From the NCBI GenBank assembly GCA_017475555.1, contig JAFVFL010000005.1, forward strand, positions 1 to 64,000: a stretch of DNA of 64,000 nucleotides, written 5' to 3'. This document shows positions 1 to 10,655 of this stretch, piece after piece. The number at the start of each line of letters is the position of its first letter. Position 1 is the first letter of the stretch. Source of the DNA: Ruminococcus sp. Its GTDB lineage: Bacteria; Bacillota; Clostridia; Oscillospirales; Ruminococcaceae. A program made the translations under genes and the position numbers. The notes beneath the pieces were generated by a model, which saw only the letters and a program-made list of their open reading frames with translations, made no database searches and had not been told where the DNA came from.

Positions 1-150
1 ACAGTAAAGCTTTACGGAGCTGAAAGTTTTAGGAAAGGGGTACGGGGTGACTCCCCGCGGGGCGGGGAGATGTCGAACGTAGTGAGACAGAGGGGACCGC
101 CTCAGTAAGAGGGAACCCTTTTTCAAAAGGGTTTGCCCCGGAGGTTTCCC
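1..150. repeat. Dispersed hairpin-rich intergenic repeat, left copy
   Basis: This stretch carries the sequence GCTGAAAGTTTTAGGAAAGG at 19-38. A perfect 8 bp GC hairpin follows (CTCCCCGC 51-58 with GCGGGGAG 62-69), then a second hairpin (AACCCTTTT 114-122 with AAAAGGGTT 125-133). The same order of parts recurs near 15262-15320, so I call it a dispersed non-coding repeat. It lies downstream of the groEL 3' end. The rest of 150-283 shows no gene or signal I can support. Confidence 0.5.
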
Positions 151-283
151 CCTTTGACTTAGCGTAGGGATAAACAACATAGAAGAAGAATATCGACCGG
201 CGGTATCTGACGCAGAAGAACCCACGCATTCATTCTATGACAAAAACGCAAAACCGAGTGTTCCGACCGCCCGCCATATCCAC

Positions 284-316
284 AAAAAAGGCGAACCGCA
301 GTAAACGGTTCGCCTT
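284..316 (-). terminator. Rho-independent terminator of groESL
   Basis: Read on the minus strand, the arms AAGGCGAACCG and CGGTTCGCCTT pair perfectly over 11 bp around a 7-nt loop and are followed by a T-run. It lies about 40 bp beyond the groEL stop codon. Confidence 0.85.
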
Positions 317-336
317 ATCATTTTATTCTGTGCAGT

Positions 337-2031
<1,695 letters not shown>

Positions 2032-2043
2032 TTTACCTGAGGA

Positions 2044-2334
<291 letters not shown>

Positions 2335-2361
2335 TTATATGACCGGCTTCAAGACACCGGT

Positions 2362-2388
2362 TTAGCACTCTCTTTCTCTGAGTGCTAA
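2362..2388. promoter_or_regulatory. CIRCE operator (HrcA-binding site)
   Basis: TTAGCACTC, nine spacer bases, GAGTGCTAA: a perfect match to the CIRCE inverted repeat. It lies between the predicted groES promoter and start codon. Confidence 0.97.
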
Positions 2389-2392
2389 TTAT

Positions 2393-2420
2393 ATTTTACC
2401 ACCTTTTGTAAATAAATCAA
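2393..2420 (-). promoter_or_regulatory. Probable sigma-A promoter of groESL
   Basis: On the minus strand, TTGATT and TAAAAT are separated by 16 bp, immediately upstream of CIRCE. A TATAAT two bases further down is an alternative -10 but leaves too long a spacer. Confidence 0.5.
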
Positions 2421-2497
2421 GTGGTATCAGTAACTTTTCGCAAACTTTGTACATATGCACAAATCTATATAATACCGTGTTAATATAAATATACCCA

Positions 2498-3490
2498 TTA
2501 CACAGCACCGGACATCATCACAAGAAACTCCATGAACACGGTCGCACCGAACATTGCAGCGTATGAGGCGGCAAAAAATATAACGCATATCAGCAGCATA
2601 TTCAGCGGTCTTGCACCTCCGGCAGCCTCGGCTATCTCAGGCGGTATCACCGGCTTTCCGGTAGCCTTGCGGAGCTTTTTGAGCGACCTTATGGAAAAGC
2701 CCATGTAGATGAAGTTCGCAAACGAGGAGAATACTATCCGCTGGACGAATTGCAGGAGCGTCCCCGCATCCGAAAGCCGGCTGATGAAGCCGGAATACTG
2801 GCTCAGCACAGAGGTCAGCTCCGGAGAAAACAGCGATATCCCGCCGCTTACGCTCTCCGAGAGGAGTATCTCTACCATTGACGGCAGACCAATGAGTATC
2901 ATCACCGCCGCCGAGAGGACTGCCCAGCCCCACATTCTGCGGTTTGCGAAGAACACCGGCGGAAACAGGAAGCACAGCAGATTCAGCGACAGCCTGGTGC
3001 CGAGGGCTTTCATTCGCCGGAATACCGGGATATAGTAGAGGGTGTTGGTGCTTACGAAGTGTGTGACCTCTCCGAGGGTCACGCCGCCCATATCCTCTTC
3101 CGGATCGGCAGCACCGGCTGCGGAAAAGATATCCGGTATCTCTCCGGCATCGTACCTGTCCTCCGGGTCAGTGCCGGGCTTTTTCAGGACAGTACCGCAG
3201 TATTCGCAGGTAGTCCGGCTTGTGACGTTCGGAAAGCCGCAGGAGGGGCAGTTGATAATGCCAACGGGAGCGTCGGGCTTCCGGGGAGCCTCCTCAGTCC
3301 GGGTATCGGACGGCTTGTTCTCCCTCTCCCACTGGAAGCCGATAATATGAAATTCAAATTTCGAGCATTTCCCGTACTCAGCGTAGCAGGCTCTGTGGTG
3401 GGGAGAGCCGCACTCCGGGCATACGACAACGTCGTCCTCCTCGGTGAATACCTTGTAGCAGTAAACGCATTTTTCGCCGATATAATTCAT
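2498..3490 (-). CDS. Prokaryotic RING-finger / zinc-ribbon membrane protein
   Basis: Function unknown. The 330-residue product begins with a treble-clef zinc module, CVYC...CPEC...HRAC...C within residues 8-43, which resembles the prokaryotic RING family 1. A second zinc ribbon, CPSC...CEYC, follows near residues 81-103. The C-terminal half holds about four hydrophobic helices. I chose the internal ATG at 3490 because AGGAGG sits just before it. In this family such zinc modules usually face the cytoplasm and are tied to membrane tails; a role in protein-protein contacts is inference. It is followed at its 3' end by the groESL promoter region. Confidence 0.75.
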   Translation of the reverse strand: MNYIGEKCVYCYKVFTEEDDVVVCPECGSPHHRACYAEYGKCSKFEFHIIGFQWERENKPSDTRTEEAPRKPDAPVGIINCPSCGFPNVTSRTTCEYCGTVLKKPGTDPEDRYDAGEIPDIFSAAGAADPEEDMGGVTLGEVTHFVSTNTLYYIPVFRRMKALGTRLSLNLLCFLFPPVFFANRRMWGWAVLSAAVMILIGLPSMVEILLSESVSGGISLFSPELTSVLSQYSGFISRLSDAGTLLQFVQRIVFSSFANFIYMGFSIRSLKKLRKATGKPVIPPEIAEAAGGARPLNMLLICVIFFAASYAAMFGATVFMEFLVMMSGAV

Positions 3491-3515
3491 AAAGCACCTC
3501 CTGTACGAACTTATT

Positions 3516-4001
3516 TCACGGGGACTGCAAAGCAATATCCCCGAATACGGCGTTTATCGCTCCTGCAAGCTCTGCCGGAGACAGATATATCTGCGTGCCT
3601 ATCCTGCCGCCGCTGATATAGAACCGCTCAAGCGACTTAGCTGAGCTGTGAATGACCGTCGGGAGCTGCTTCTTCATGCCTATCGGGGTGCAGCCGCCAC
3701 GGACGTAGCCGGTTATTCTATTTATATCCTTTACGTGTATCAGTGCCACTGACTTCTCCCCCGCACATTTCGCAGCCTTTTTCAGGTCAAGCTCCATTGC
3801 GACCGGCAGCAGGAAGCAGTAATATCCGCCGGACTTTCCCTGAGCGACGAGGGTCTTGAACGTCAGCTCATGCGGCTGACCGAGCTTATCGGCAACGTCA
3901 GTGCCGTCGATGAACTCATCACACTGATAGACTTGTATATCATAGCTTATCTTATTCCTGTCCAGAAACCGTATCGCATTCGTTTTAAGCTCCTTGCCCA
4001 C
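3516..4001 (-). CDS. ybaK: YbaK/EbsC family Cys-tRNA(Pro) deacylase
   Basis: Members of this family hydrolyse mischarged Cys-tRNA(Pro) in the cytoplasm. The 161-residue sequence shows the family features: the N-terminal KTNAIRFLDRNKI block, the central lysine-rich stretch ending in KAAK, and the G-G-CTPIG motif around residue 100. I chose a GTG start at 4001 because GGAGG lies eight bases before it and the protein then begins at the usual place. An upstream ATG at 4016 and the longer frame from 4052 are alternatives. It is co-directional with the RING protein 26 bp downstream. Confidence 0.85.
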   Translation of the reverse strand: MGKELKTNAIRFLDRNKISYDIQVYQCDEFIDGTDVADKLGQPHELTFKTLVAQGKSGGYYCFLLPVAMELDLKKAAKCAGEKSVALIHVKDINRITGYVRGGCTPIGMKKQLPTVIHSSAKSLERFYISGGRIGTQIYLSPAELAGAINAVFGDIALQSP

Positions 4002-4085
4002 TTTCCTTCCCTCCATTGCTGCAAACAGGCTCTGTACTCTATTATACACCATGCGGAATGATTTGTCAAAATATTCTGACGGCTA

Positions 4086-4114
4086 TTGACAAAAACTATT
4101 GCCGGGATTATAAT
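4086..4114 (+). promoter_or_regulatory. Promoter of trkA-trkH
   Basis: TTGACA, 17 bp, TATAAT: a consensus sigma-A promoter. GATATTGTATACAC follows at 4123-4136 around the expected start site; the same 14 bases occur just after the fabH promoter. Confidence 0.85.
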
Positions 4115-4200
4115 TAATATGAGATATTGTATACACATAATATCTTCTGAAGGGGAAATATCTGCCCGTCCCGATATGGAAAATAATATAATAATATAAC

Positions 4201-4231
4201 GGCATTTCCTGAAACAGCTTTCAGAGATGCC
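4201..4231 (+). other. Leader hairpin upstream of trkA
   Basis: GGCATTTCCTGAAA (4201-4214) pairs with TTTCAGAGATGCC (4219-4231) around a 4-nt loop, with one wobble pair and one bulge. It sits 19 bases before the trkA start codon and just before its ribosome-binding site. It could protect the mRNA 5' end or modulate translation. No known riboswitch consensus is visible. Confidence 0.5.
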
Positions 4232-4250
4232 CTTGGATCAGGGAGGAAAC

Positions 4251-5612
4251 ATGGACATTATCATTGTCGGCGGAGGAAAGGTCGGCAGCTCTCTTGCTGA
4301 GGTGCTGTGCGAGGAGCACAGCGTAACGCTGATCGACAAGAATGAAACGCTGATAAAAACACTCACAAACGACTACGATATCAAGGGTATCGTCGGTAAT
4401 TGCCTGCAAACCAGTGTGCTTGAGGACGCAAACGTCGCAAAGGCGAATATCTTCATCGCTGTGACAAGCTCCGATGAGGTCAATATCCTCTCCTGCCTTA
4501 TCGCAAAGAAGATGAAGGCAAGACACTGTATCGCAAGAGTGCGTGACCCTGAGTTCGACGACCAGCTCGTTTTCATGCGTGAGGAGCTCGGCATAAGCAT
4601 GATGGTCAACCCGGACTACAGTGCTGCGAATGAGATAGCCAAGGTGCTGCGTTACCCGGAGGCTATAAATATCGAGTCGTTCGCTATGGGACATGTAGAC
4701 CTTGCGGAGATACGCATAACAAAGGGCAGCATTCTCGAAAATCTCGCCCTGACACAGCTCTCACGCCGCCTGAGACTTGATATACTCATCTGTGCGGTGC
4801 AGAGGGGCAATGACCTTATTATTCCCAACGGCAGCTTCATTCTCAAGGCAGGCGACAAGATACACATTACCGCCTCGCACAGCAATATGGTGAAGCTGTT
4901 CAAGAGCGTGAGTGCGGCGTACCGTGAAAAGAGGGTCAAGTCCGCTGTGCTCATCGGAGGAGGAAGAGTTGCGTATCACCTTGCCCAGCAGCTTGTGGAA
5001 ATGGGCGTGAAGGTGAAGATAATCGAGATAGACAGGGACAGGTGTCTTGAGCTTACAGACCGTCTGAACAAGGTCAACGTCATCAACGCAGACGGTACTG
5101 ACCACGATATACTGCGTGAGGAGCGGGTGTACGACGCTGATGCGGTCGTATCGCTCACGGGTATCGACGAGGAGAATATCCTGCTCTCGCTGCTTGCCAA
5201 GAAGAACGGCGTTGAAAAGGTAGTCACCAAGGTCAACAGAATGACATTTTTGCAGCTTACGGATACCCTTGCGCTTGACAGCATAATCTCCCCGAAGTCA
5301 ATTACCGTCAGCCAGATATTGCAGTACGTCCGGGCTAAGCAGAACTCGAACGGAAACAGTATCACGACGCTCTACCGCCTTGTGAACGACAGGCTTGAGG
5401 CGATAGAATTTGTTGTAAGGGAGCAGAGGGAATATGTCGATGTTCCGCTGAAAAAGCTCAAGCTACGCAGCGGGATACTGATAGCGAGCATAGTCCGTGG
5501 AAGTGAGCTCATAATCCCAAAGGGCGATGACTGCCTGAAGGTCAACGACAGCGTCGTTGTCGTGACGACCCACAAGGGAATGGGCGACCTCAAAGAGCTT
5601 TTTTCAAAGTAA
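4251..5612 (+). CDS. trkA: Trk potassium uptake, NAD-binding regulatory protein TrkA
   Basis: TrkA is the cytoplasmic RCK-type gating subunit of the Trk/Ktr K+ transporter. The 453-residue product is a tandem duplication: a Rossmann fold with IIIVGGGKVG at the N-terminus, a TrkA-C domain, a second Rossmann fold (VLIGGGRVA near residue 230) and a second TrkA-C domain. This is the long TrkA form rather than the single-RCK KtrA form. GGGAGG lies upstream of the ATG at 4251; an in-frame ATG at 4227 lacks such a site. The partner trkH follows after 18 bp. Confidence 0.96.
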   Translation: MDIIIVGGGKVGSSLAEVLCEEHSVTLIDKNETLIKTLTNDYDIKGIVGNCLQTSVLEDANVAKANIFIAVTSSDEVNILSCLIAKKMKARHCIARVRDPEFDDQLVFMREELGISMMVNPDYSAANEIAKVLRYPEAINIESFAMGHVDLAEIRITKGSILENLALTQLSRRLRLDILICAVQRGNDLIIPNGSFILKAGDKIHITASHSNMVKLFKSVSAAYREKRVKSAVLIGGGRVAYHLAQQLVEMGVKVKIIEIDRDRCLELTDRLNKVNVINADGTDHDILREERVYDADAVVSLTGIDEENILLSLLAKKNGVEKVVTKVNRMTFLQLTDTLALDSIISPKSITVSQILQYVRAKQNSNGNSITTLYRLVNDRLEAIEFVVREQREYVDVPLKKLKLRSGILIASIVRGSELIIPKGDDCLKVNDSVVVVTTHKGMGDLKELFSK

Positions 5613-5630
5613 GGAGAGAGCAGGGCTGAA

Positions 5631-7070
5631 ATGAACTACAGAATGGTCTTTTACATCATGGGGCAGATACTCAAGGTGCTGGCATTCTTCATGCTGCTGC
5701 CGATAGTGGTGGGTCTTATCTACCACGAGCCCCATGTATTCACCTCGTTCGGAGTCCCGTTCATAATAACCTTCCTTGTCGGAGTGCTGCTGACGTTCCG
5801 CAAGCCCAAAAATAACTCCGTATTCTCTATGGAGGGCTTCGTCAGCGTCGCTGCGTCGTGGATAGTCATGTCTGCGATAGGTGCTCTGCCATTCGTTATA
5901 TCCCACGAGATACCGCACTATATCGACGCGCTTTTCGAGACGGTCTCAGGCTTTACGACGACCGGCTCTACGATACTTGTTGATATCGAGAAAATGTCGA
6001 GGGCGTGCCTTTTCTGGAGGGCGTTCACTCACTGGCTCGGCGGAATGGGAGTGCTTATGTTCGTGCTTGCGATAATGTCGAGCAATGACTCCCGCACCAT
6101 GCACATGATGAGGGCGGAGTGTGCAGGCCCGGACGTAGGGCGGCTCGTTTCCAAATCGAGCTTTTCGGCAAGGATACTCTACGGAATATATATCGGTCTT
6201 ACGGCACTGGAGGTAATATTCCTGCTTTTCGGGGGAATGCCGGTATTTGACGCTCTCACCAACGCATTTTCCTCAGCAGGTACGGGCGGCTTTGCGATAT
6301 GGGGCGACAGCATAGCGCATTACAACAGCGTGTACATAGAAATGGTCATAGCCGTGTTCATAATCCTTTTCGGCGTGAACTTCAATCTGTACTATTATCT
6401 CATAATCCGGAAATTCTCGCTTGTGTACAAAAACGAGGAGCTGAGGGTATATCTCGGCGTGATAATTGCCGCAACAGCTGCAATAACGATGAATATAGCT
6501 TCCCAGTACCGGAATGTCGCAGAGGCACTCCGCAGGGCGTTCTTCATGGTCGCCTCCACTATAACGTCAACGGGCTTTGCAACGGCGGATACCGACCAGT
6601 GGCCGAGATTCTCACAGACGCTTCTTGTGCTGCTGATGTTCATAGGAGCGTGTGCAGGCTCGACCGGCGGCGGAATGAAGGTCGCAAGGATACTGATAAT
6701 AATAAAGACCGGCATCAAGGAGCTGAAATACATTGTGAGCCCCCGTGCTGTGGCGACTGTAAAAATGGACGGAAAGCCGGTCGAAAAGGCGGTAGTGCGC
6801 GGTGCGGGAAATTATCTGATAATCTTTATCATGCTGATGTGCTTCTCGCTGCTTCTGCTGTCCTTCGACAAGTATTCGATAGAGGAGAATCTCTCGGCGG
6901 TCATAACCTGCATGAACAATATCGGCTTCGGACTTGGCAGGTTCGGCACGGCTGGAAATTTCAGCGGTCTGAGTCCGTTCTCGAAGATAGTGCTGTGCTT
7001 TGATATGCTTCTCGGACGGCTGGAGATATATCCGCTGATAATGCTGTTCTCGTTCAGGAGGACGGGGTGA
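5631..7070 (+). CDS. trkH: Trk potassium uptake membrane subunit TrkH
   Basis: TrkH forms the K+-conducting pore in the membrane. The 479-residue protein is hydrophobic throughout. It has the four pore-loop regions typical of the family, for example TTTGSTI near residue 110, GTGGFAIWGDS near 220, STITSTGFATAD near 312 and a final NNIGFG segment near 430. It directly follows trkA and shares its promoter, so the two form one complex and one transcription unit. Confidence 0.95.
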   Translation: MNYRMVFYIMGQILKVLAFFMLLPIVVGLIYHEPHVFTSFGVPFIITFLVGVLLTFRKPKNNSVFSMEGFVSVAASWIVMSAIGALPFVISHEIPHYIDALFETVSGFTTTGSTILVDIEKMSRACLFWRAFTHWLGGMGVLMFVLAIMSSNDSRTMHMMRAECAGPDVGRLVSKSSFSARILYGIYIGLTALEVIFLLFGGMPVFDALTNAFSSAGTGGFAIWGDSIAHYNSVYIEMVIAVFIILFGVNFNLYYYLIIRKFSLVYKNEELRVYLGVIIAATAAITMNIASQYRNVAEALRRAFFMVASTITSTGFATADTDQWPRFSQTLLVLLMFIGACAGSTGGGMKVARILIIIKTGIKELKYIVSPRAVATVKMDGKPVEKAVVRGAGNYLIIFIMLMCFSLLLLSFDKYSIEENLSAVITCMNNIGFGLGRFGTAGNFSGLSPFSKIVLCFDMLLGRLEIYPLIMLFSFRRTG

Positions 7071-7090
7071 TATACTATAATACAGTTAAT

Positions 7091-7116
7091 ATAAAGGCAT
7101 AAAATAAAGGCATAAA
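7091..7116. repeat. 13-bp tandem duplication upstream of the dockerin gene
   Basis: ATAAAGGCATAAA occurs twice in immediate succession, 20 bp before the start codon of the dockerin protein and just upstream of its ribosome-binding site. A possible -10 box TATAAT lies at 7076-7081 without a clear -35. Confidence 0.75.
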
Positions 7117-7135
7117 ATTGAAAAGGAGCATGACC

Positions 7136-9250
7136 ATGAAAAGATTGCTTGGATTATTGCTCGCCGGAGCTATGTGCTTGATGTGCGTCCTCCCGGCGAA
7201 GACCTCGGCAGCTGAGATACCTCTGCCGGAGCTTGTTGAAACAAAGGAAGCTACATCAGGCTCGTGCGGAGCGAACCTCACGTTCAATTTCTCCGGCGGT
7301 ACACTTACCGTCAGCGGCACGGGGCCTATGACGGAGTGGGATATCTACACCTTCGTCCCGTGGAACAGCATTGTTGACAGCATTAGATCGGTCGTCATTG
7401 AGGAGGGCGTTACAAGCATAGGCTCATGTGCGTTCTCACAGTGCTCAATGCTTACATCGGTCAGCATTTCCTCGACTGTAACGATGATAAGTGCCTACGC
7501 ATTCAGCGGCTGTCCTCTGCTCAGGGGTATCGTTATCCCGGCAAATGTTGAAAAGATAGGAAGATACGCCTTCTACAACTGCGAAAAGCTCAGTGCGGTG
7601 ACTATCTACAACCCCGACTGCAACATAATGGGTGCGGAGGAGACGTTCTGCAATGGCAAGGACACCGACCGCTACAGCTACAGCGGTACTATCCGGGGAT
7701 ATTCCGGCTCGACCGCACAGACATATGCTGAGCTGTGCGGAAGGACGTTCTCAGCCCTGAGCGGTCAGCCGACTGTTGTGACAACGGCTACTGTTCCGGC
7801 AACGACAACCACCACCACAACAACTACCACGACTACGACCACAACTACCACGACGACTACAACTGCCACGACTACCACCGAGGAAACTACGACCACGACC
7901 TTAGCGGCATATGAGTACAGCGTTATCGCTGTTGATGTGGAGCAGAACACAGTTCCGGGGGTCAGCTACTATGTGCTGCCGGATAATGCAAATGACCCTG
8001 ACATGAGCGGCTATATCCAGTATACCCGGTGGGAGAAAACGGTATATACCCTCCACACGGTCTACGGCAGAGTTATCGTTGCGGAGCCGCCTGAGGGCTA
8101 TGAGCTTGCGGACGATAACACAAATATCATCTTCACCCCGACATCGCCGGACGTAGTTATCAGAGTGCGGAAAATAATGGAGACAACTACCGAAGAGACT
8201 ACGACAACCACAGAGGATACCACTACCACTACGACTACGACCACAACAACTACAGCTGAGACTACAACTACCACGAGTGCCGGCACTCCATACGAGCCTG
8301 AGGTACATATCAATATAGTCGATCTGCCCTACAAGACCCAGTATTACGTCGGCGAGGAGCTTGACCTGACGGGCGGAACTGTTGCCTACGGAGGTACTGA
8401 CCCGTATTTAGGAGCATACGACTCCCCTGCTGTACCAATGACCGACCCGGAATTTACCATGTACACCGACTTCAACAGCTCTCTTGCCGGTGTGTATACT
8501 GTTATTATCAGCTACACTGCGTCCGGAATAACAGCCACAGATAATTTCTATGTGATCGTGAATGATCGGCCGGAGACGAGCACTACAGAGACTACGACTA
8601 CTACAGAGACTACGGCTACCACAACGACAACTACTACAGATACTACGGCTACCACAACGACAACCACTACAGAGACTACGACCACCGCTGCAACAACGAC
8701 CGCAGCTCCTACAACTTCAAGCTCCACCACGACTACCTCACAGAGCGTTTCAGTGGCTCAGCCCGCAGCGTCTCAGCTCAGGACAGGCAGCAGCTTCAAG
8801 GTGGTGCTCGCACCGTCGAATTATACTGTATACTGGGGAAATACCAGCGACAGCAGCGTTGCACAGATATCCAATGACGGCACAGTTACCATTAACGGAG
8901 CAGGCACAGTTACCCTCACCTTCGGAGTACATAACGGAAGCTGGGGCGATACGAGTGTGCAGACCCTTACATTCACTGTACCGGAGAGCCAGACCGACAG
9001 CTACAGGCTCGGTGATGTGAACGACAGCGGACTCATTGACGCATCTGATGCAACTGATATACTCATTGAGTATGCGGCGGTATCGACCGGCGGCAGCGGC
9101 AATTTCACCGACAGGCAGAAAAAAGCGGGCGACGTTGACGGCGACGGACTTGTAAACGCCTCTGACGCCTCGAAAATACTTGAATATTACGCCTATGTAT
9201 CGACTGCACAGGATCCGGTAAGCATGGAAAAGTATGTCGGCAGGGAGTGA
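7136..9250 (+). CDS. Secreted multidomain protein: LRR, Thr linkers, Ig-like domains, dockerin
   Basis: A 704-residue secreted protein. In order it shows a signal peptide (residues 1-25, ending ...KTSAAE), a BspA-type leucine-rich repeat region (about 40-200), a Thr-rich linker (about 215-260), a small beta domain (about 260-345), a second Thr linker (about 347-381), an Ig-like domain beginning near 385, a third Thr linker (about 480-535), another Ig-like domain (about 545-620) and a type I dockerin (about 623-695). The dockerin has two Ca-binding repeats, GDVNDSGLIDASDAT and GDVDGDGLVNASDAS. Dockerins dock proteins onto cohesin scaffolds of cellulosomes. No catalytic domain is visible, so an adhesion or structural role is inferred. 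The ATG at 7136 has AAAAGGAG at the right distance; a TTG at 7118 is unlikely. Confidence 0.88.
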   Translation: MKRLLGLLLAGAMCLMCVLPAKTSAAEIPLPELVETKEATSGSCGANLTFNFSGGTLTVSGTGPMTEWDIYTFVPWNSIVDSIRSVVIEEGVTSIGSCAFSQCSMLTSVSISSTVTMISAYAFSGCPLLRGIVIPANVEKIGRYAFYNCEKLSAVTIYNPDCNIMGAEETFCNGKDTDRYSYSGTIRGYSGSTAQTYAELCGRTFSALSGQPTVVTTATVPATTTTTTTTTTTTTTTTTTTTTATTTTEETTTTTLAAYEYSVIAVDVEQNTVPGVSYYVLPDNANDPDMSGYIQYTRWEKTVYTLHTVYGRVIVAEPPEGYELADDNTNIIFTPTSPDVVIRVRKIMETTTEETTTTTEDTTTTTTTTTTTTAETTTTTSAGTPYEPEVHINIVDLPYKTQYYVGEELDLTGGTVAYGGTDPYLGAYDSPAVPMTDPEFTMYTDFNSSLAGVYTVIISYTASGITATDNFYVIVNDRPETSTTETTTTTETTATTTTTTTDTTATTTTTTTETTTTAATTTAAPTTSSSTTTTSQSVSVAQPAASQLRTGSSFKVVLAPSNYTVYWGNTSDSSVAQISNDGTVTINGAGTVTLTFGVHNGSWGDTSVQTLTFTVPESQTDSYRLGDVNDSGLIDASDATDILIEYAAVSTGGSGNFTDRQKKAGDVDGDGLVNASDASKILEYYAYVSTAQDPVSMEKYVGRE

Positions 9251-9330
9251 AAACGTACATTCTGCCCAATATACCGTGCCCTTTTCGGTTGACAAAGTGT
9301 GAAATGCACCAAATATCGGCAAAACTAAGG

Positions 9331-9357
9331 CTTGTCAGGAAAAATTCTCTTGACAAG
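9331..9357. promoter_or_regulatory. Inverted repeat overlapping the rpsL -35 box
   Basis: CTTGTCA, 13 bases, TGACAAG: perfect 7 bp arms. The right arm contains the TTGACA -35 hexamer. It could be an operator or chance symmetry. Confidence 0.4.
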
Positions 9358-9378
9358 CCCGCTTTTTTGGTATATAAT
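9350..9378 (+). promoter_or_regulatory. Promoter of the str operon (rpsL)
   Basis: TTGACA, 17 bp, TATAAT: a perfect consensus sigma-A promoter about 50 bp before rpsL, as expected for a highly expressed ribosomal operon. Confidence 0.92.
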
Positions 9379-9429
9379 TATGAAGTATGCCGACAATAGG
9401 CGTATAGAATTTTGCAAAGGAGGAAAAAT

Positions 9430-9846
9430 ATGCCTACATTAAACCAGCTCGTCCGTAAGGGAAGAAAGGATCTTGAGACAAAGTCTACAGCTCCTGCTCT
9501 CCAGAAGGGCTACAACGCAAAGAAGAAGGTACAGATCAACCAGAGCTGCCCTCAGAAGAGAGGCGTCTGCACAGCTGTAAGAACCGCTACACCTAAGAAG
9601 CCGAACTCAGCTATGAGAAAGATCGCAAGAGTTAAGCTCACCAATGGCTATGAGGTAACATCTTATATCCCCGGTATCGGTCACAACCTTCAGGAGCACA
9701 GCGTTGTTCTCATAAGAGGCGGACGTGTCAAGGATCTCCCTGGTGTGCGTTACCACATCATCAGAGGTACTCTTGATGCACAGGGCGTTGCCAACAGAAA
9801 TCAGGCTCGTTCCAAGTACGGTGCAAAGAGACCTAAGCAGAAGTAA
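9430..9846 (+). CDS. rpsL: 30S ribosomal protein S12
   Basis: S12 lies at the decoding centre of the small subunit. The 138-residue product carries the invariant block [11 protein letters not shown] and the [11 protein letters not shown] segment, the region where streptomycin-resistance substitutions arise in other bacteria. The residue at that site is the wild-type lysine (PKKPNS). The ATG at 9430 is preceded by AAAGGAGG. It is the first gene of the str cluster. Confidence 0.98.
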   Translation: MPTLNQLVRKGRKDLETKSTAPALQKGYNAKKKVQINQSCPQKRGVCTAVRTATPKKPNSAMRKIARVKLTNGYEVTSYIPGIGHNLQEHSVVLIRGGRVKDLPGVRYHIIRGTLDAQGVANRNQARSKYGAKRPKQK

Positions 9847-9994
9847 GATTCTTCACCAGCAGGGCGGCTTCGCTGGATAATATCAGCCGCAGAATTTAAC
9901 AGCAGGATAATTTATCAATAACTCAGACAACTGCCGCCGCTATAATGCGGAGTTTATATAGATATGCTATATTCCTCTGCATTGGCTGCACATA

Positions 9995-10050
9995 CCTGAC
10001 GGCGAAGCGTAGCTTTGCCATTGGCCTGACGGCGAAGCATGGCTTTGCCA
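9995..10050. repeat. Tandem hairpin repeat between rpsL and rpsG
   Basis: Two 26-bp units, 9995-10020 and 10025-10050, differ at two bases. Each folds into a small hairpin (GGCGAAGC with GCTTTGCC). A third, perfect hairpin, CAGGTAC GA GTACCTG, follows at 10072-10087. The repeat widens the rpsL-rpsG gap to 278 bp. Confidence 0.7.
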
Positions 10051-10124
10051 CCGGGCAAAGCAGTAACCGGTCAGGTACGAGTACCTGTGAATTCATGAAT
10101 CTGTATGAAGGAGGGAAGCGAACA

Positions 10125-10595
10125 ATGCCAAGAAGAGGTAATATCGCAAAGCGTGACGTATTACAGGACCCTGTATACAACTCAAAGCTCGTTACACGCC
10201 TGATAAACAATATCATGCTGGACGGCAAGAAGGGCGTTGCGCAGAAAATCGTTTATGGTGCTTTCGACATCGTTGCCGAGAAGACAGGCAAGGATGCTCT
10301 TGAGGTATTTGAGCAGGCTATGGAGAATATCATGCCTGAGCTTGAGGTAAAGGCTCGCCGTCTCGGCGGTGCTACTTACCAGGTACCTATGGAGGTAAGA
10401 CCCGAAAGACGCCAGACTCTCGGTCTCCGCTGGATAACAAAGTATTCAAGGGAGAGAAACGAGAGAACTATGAAGGAAAGACTTGCAGGTGAGATCCTCG
10501 ATGCTCTTAACGGCACCGGCGGTGCCTGCAAAAAGCGTGACGATACACACAAGATGGCAGAGGCAAACAAGGCGTTTGCTCACTACCGCTGGTGA
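10125..10595 (+). CDS. rpsG: 30S ribosomal protein S7
   Basis: S7 nucleates assembly of the 30S head by binding 16S rRNA. The 156-residue product matches the family length and begins [12 protein letters not shown]. The family block [14 protein letters not shown] is present, and the C-terminus ends with NKAFAHYRW. The ATG at 10125 follows GGAGGGAAGCGAACA. The frame stays open upstream to 9945, but that part is repeat sequence and is not included. It is the second gene of the str cluster. Confidence 0.98.
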   Translation: MPRRGNIAKRDVLQDPVYNSKLVTRLINNIMLDGKKGVAQKIVYGAFDIVAEKTGKDALEVFEQAMENIMPELEVKARRLGGATYQVPMEVRPERRQTLGLRWITKYSRERNERTMKERLAGEILDALNGTGGACKKRDDTHKMAEANKAFAHYRW

Positions 10596-10655
10596 TCGCC
10601 GCACTGAAAATCCTAAAATATTTTCACTTGCAGACACTTGCGGAAGGAGGATATC

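Noticed and set aside
4115..4250. Cyclic di-AMP (ydaO-type) riboswitch before trkA
   Set aside because: The leader is only about 130 nt and lacks the conserved segments of that riboswitch; only a simple hairpin is visible.
7765..8730. Long valine-rich open frames on the minus strand
   Set aside because: They are the reverse complement of the threonine linkers of the dockerin protein and have no ribosome-binding site.
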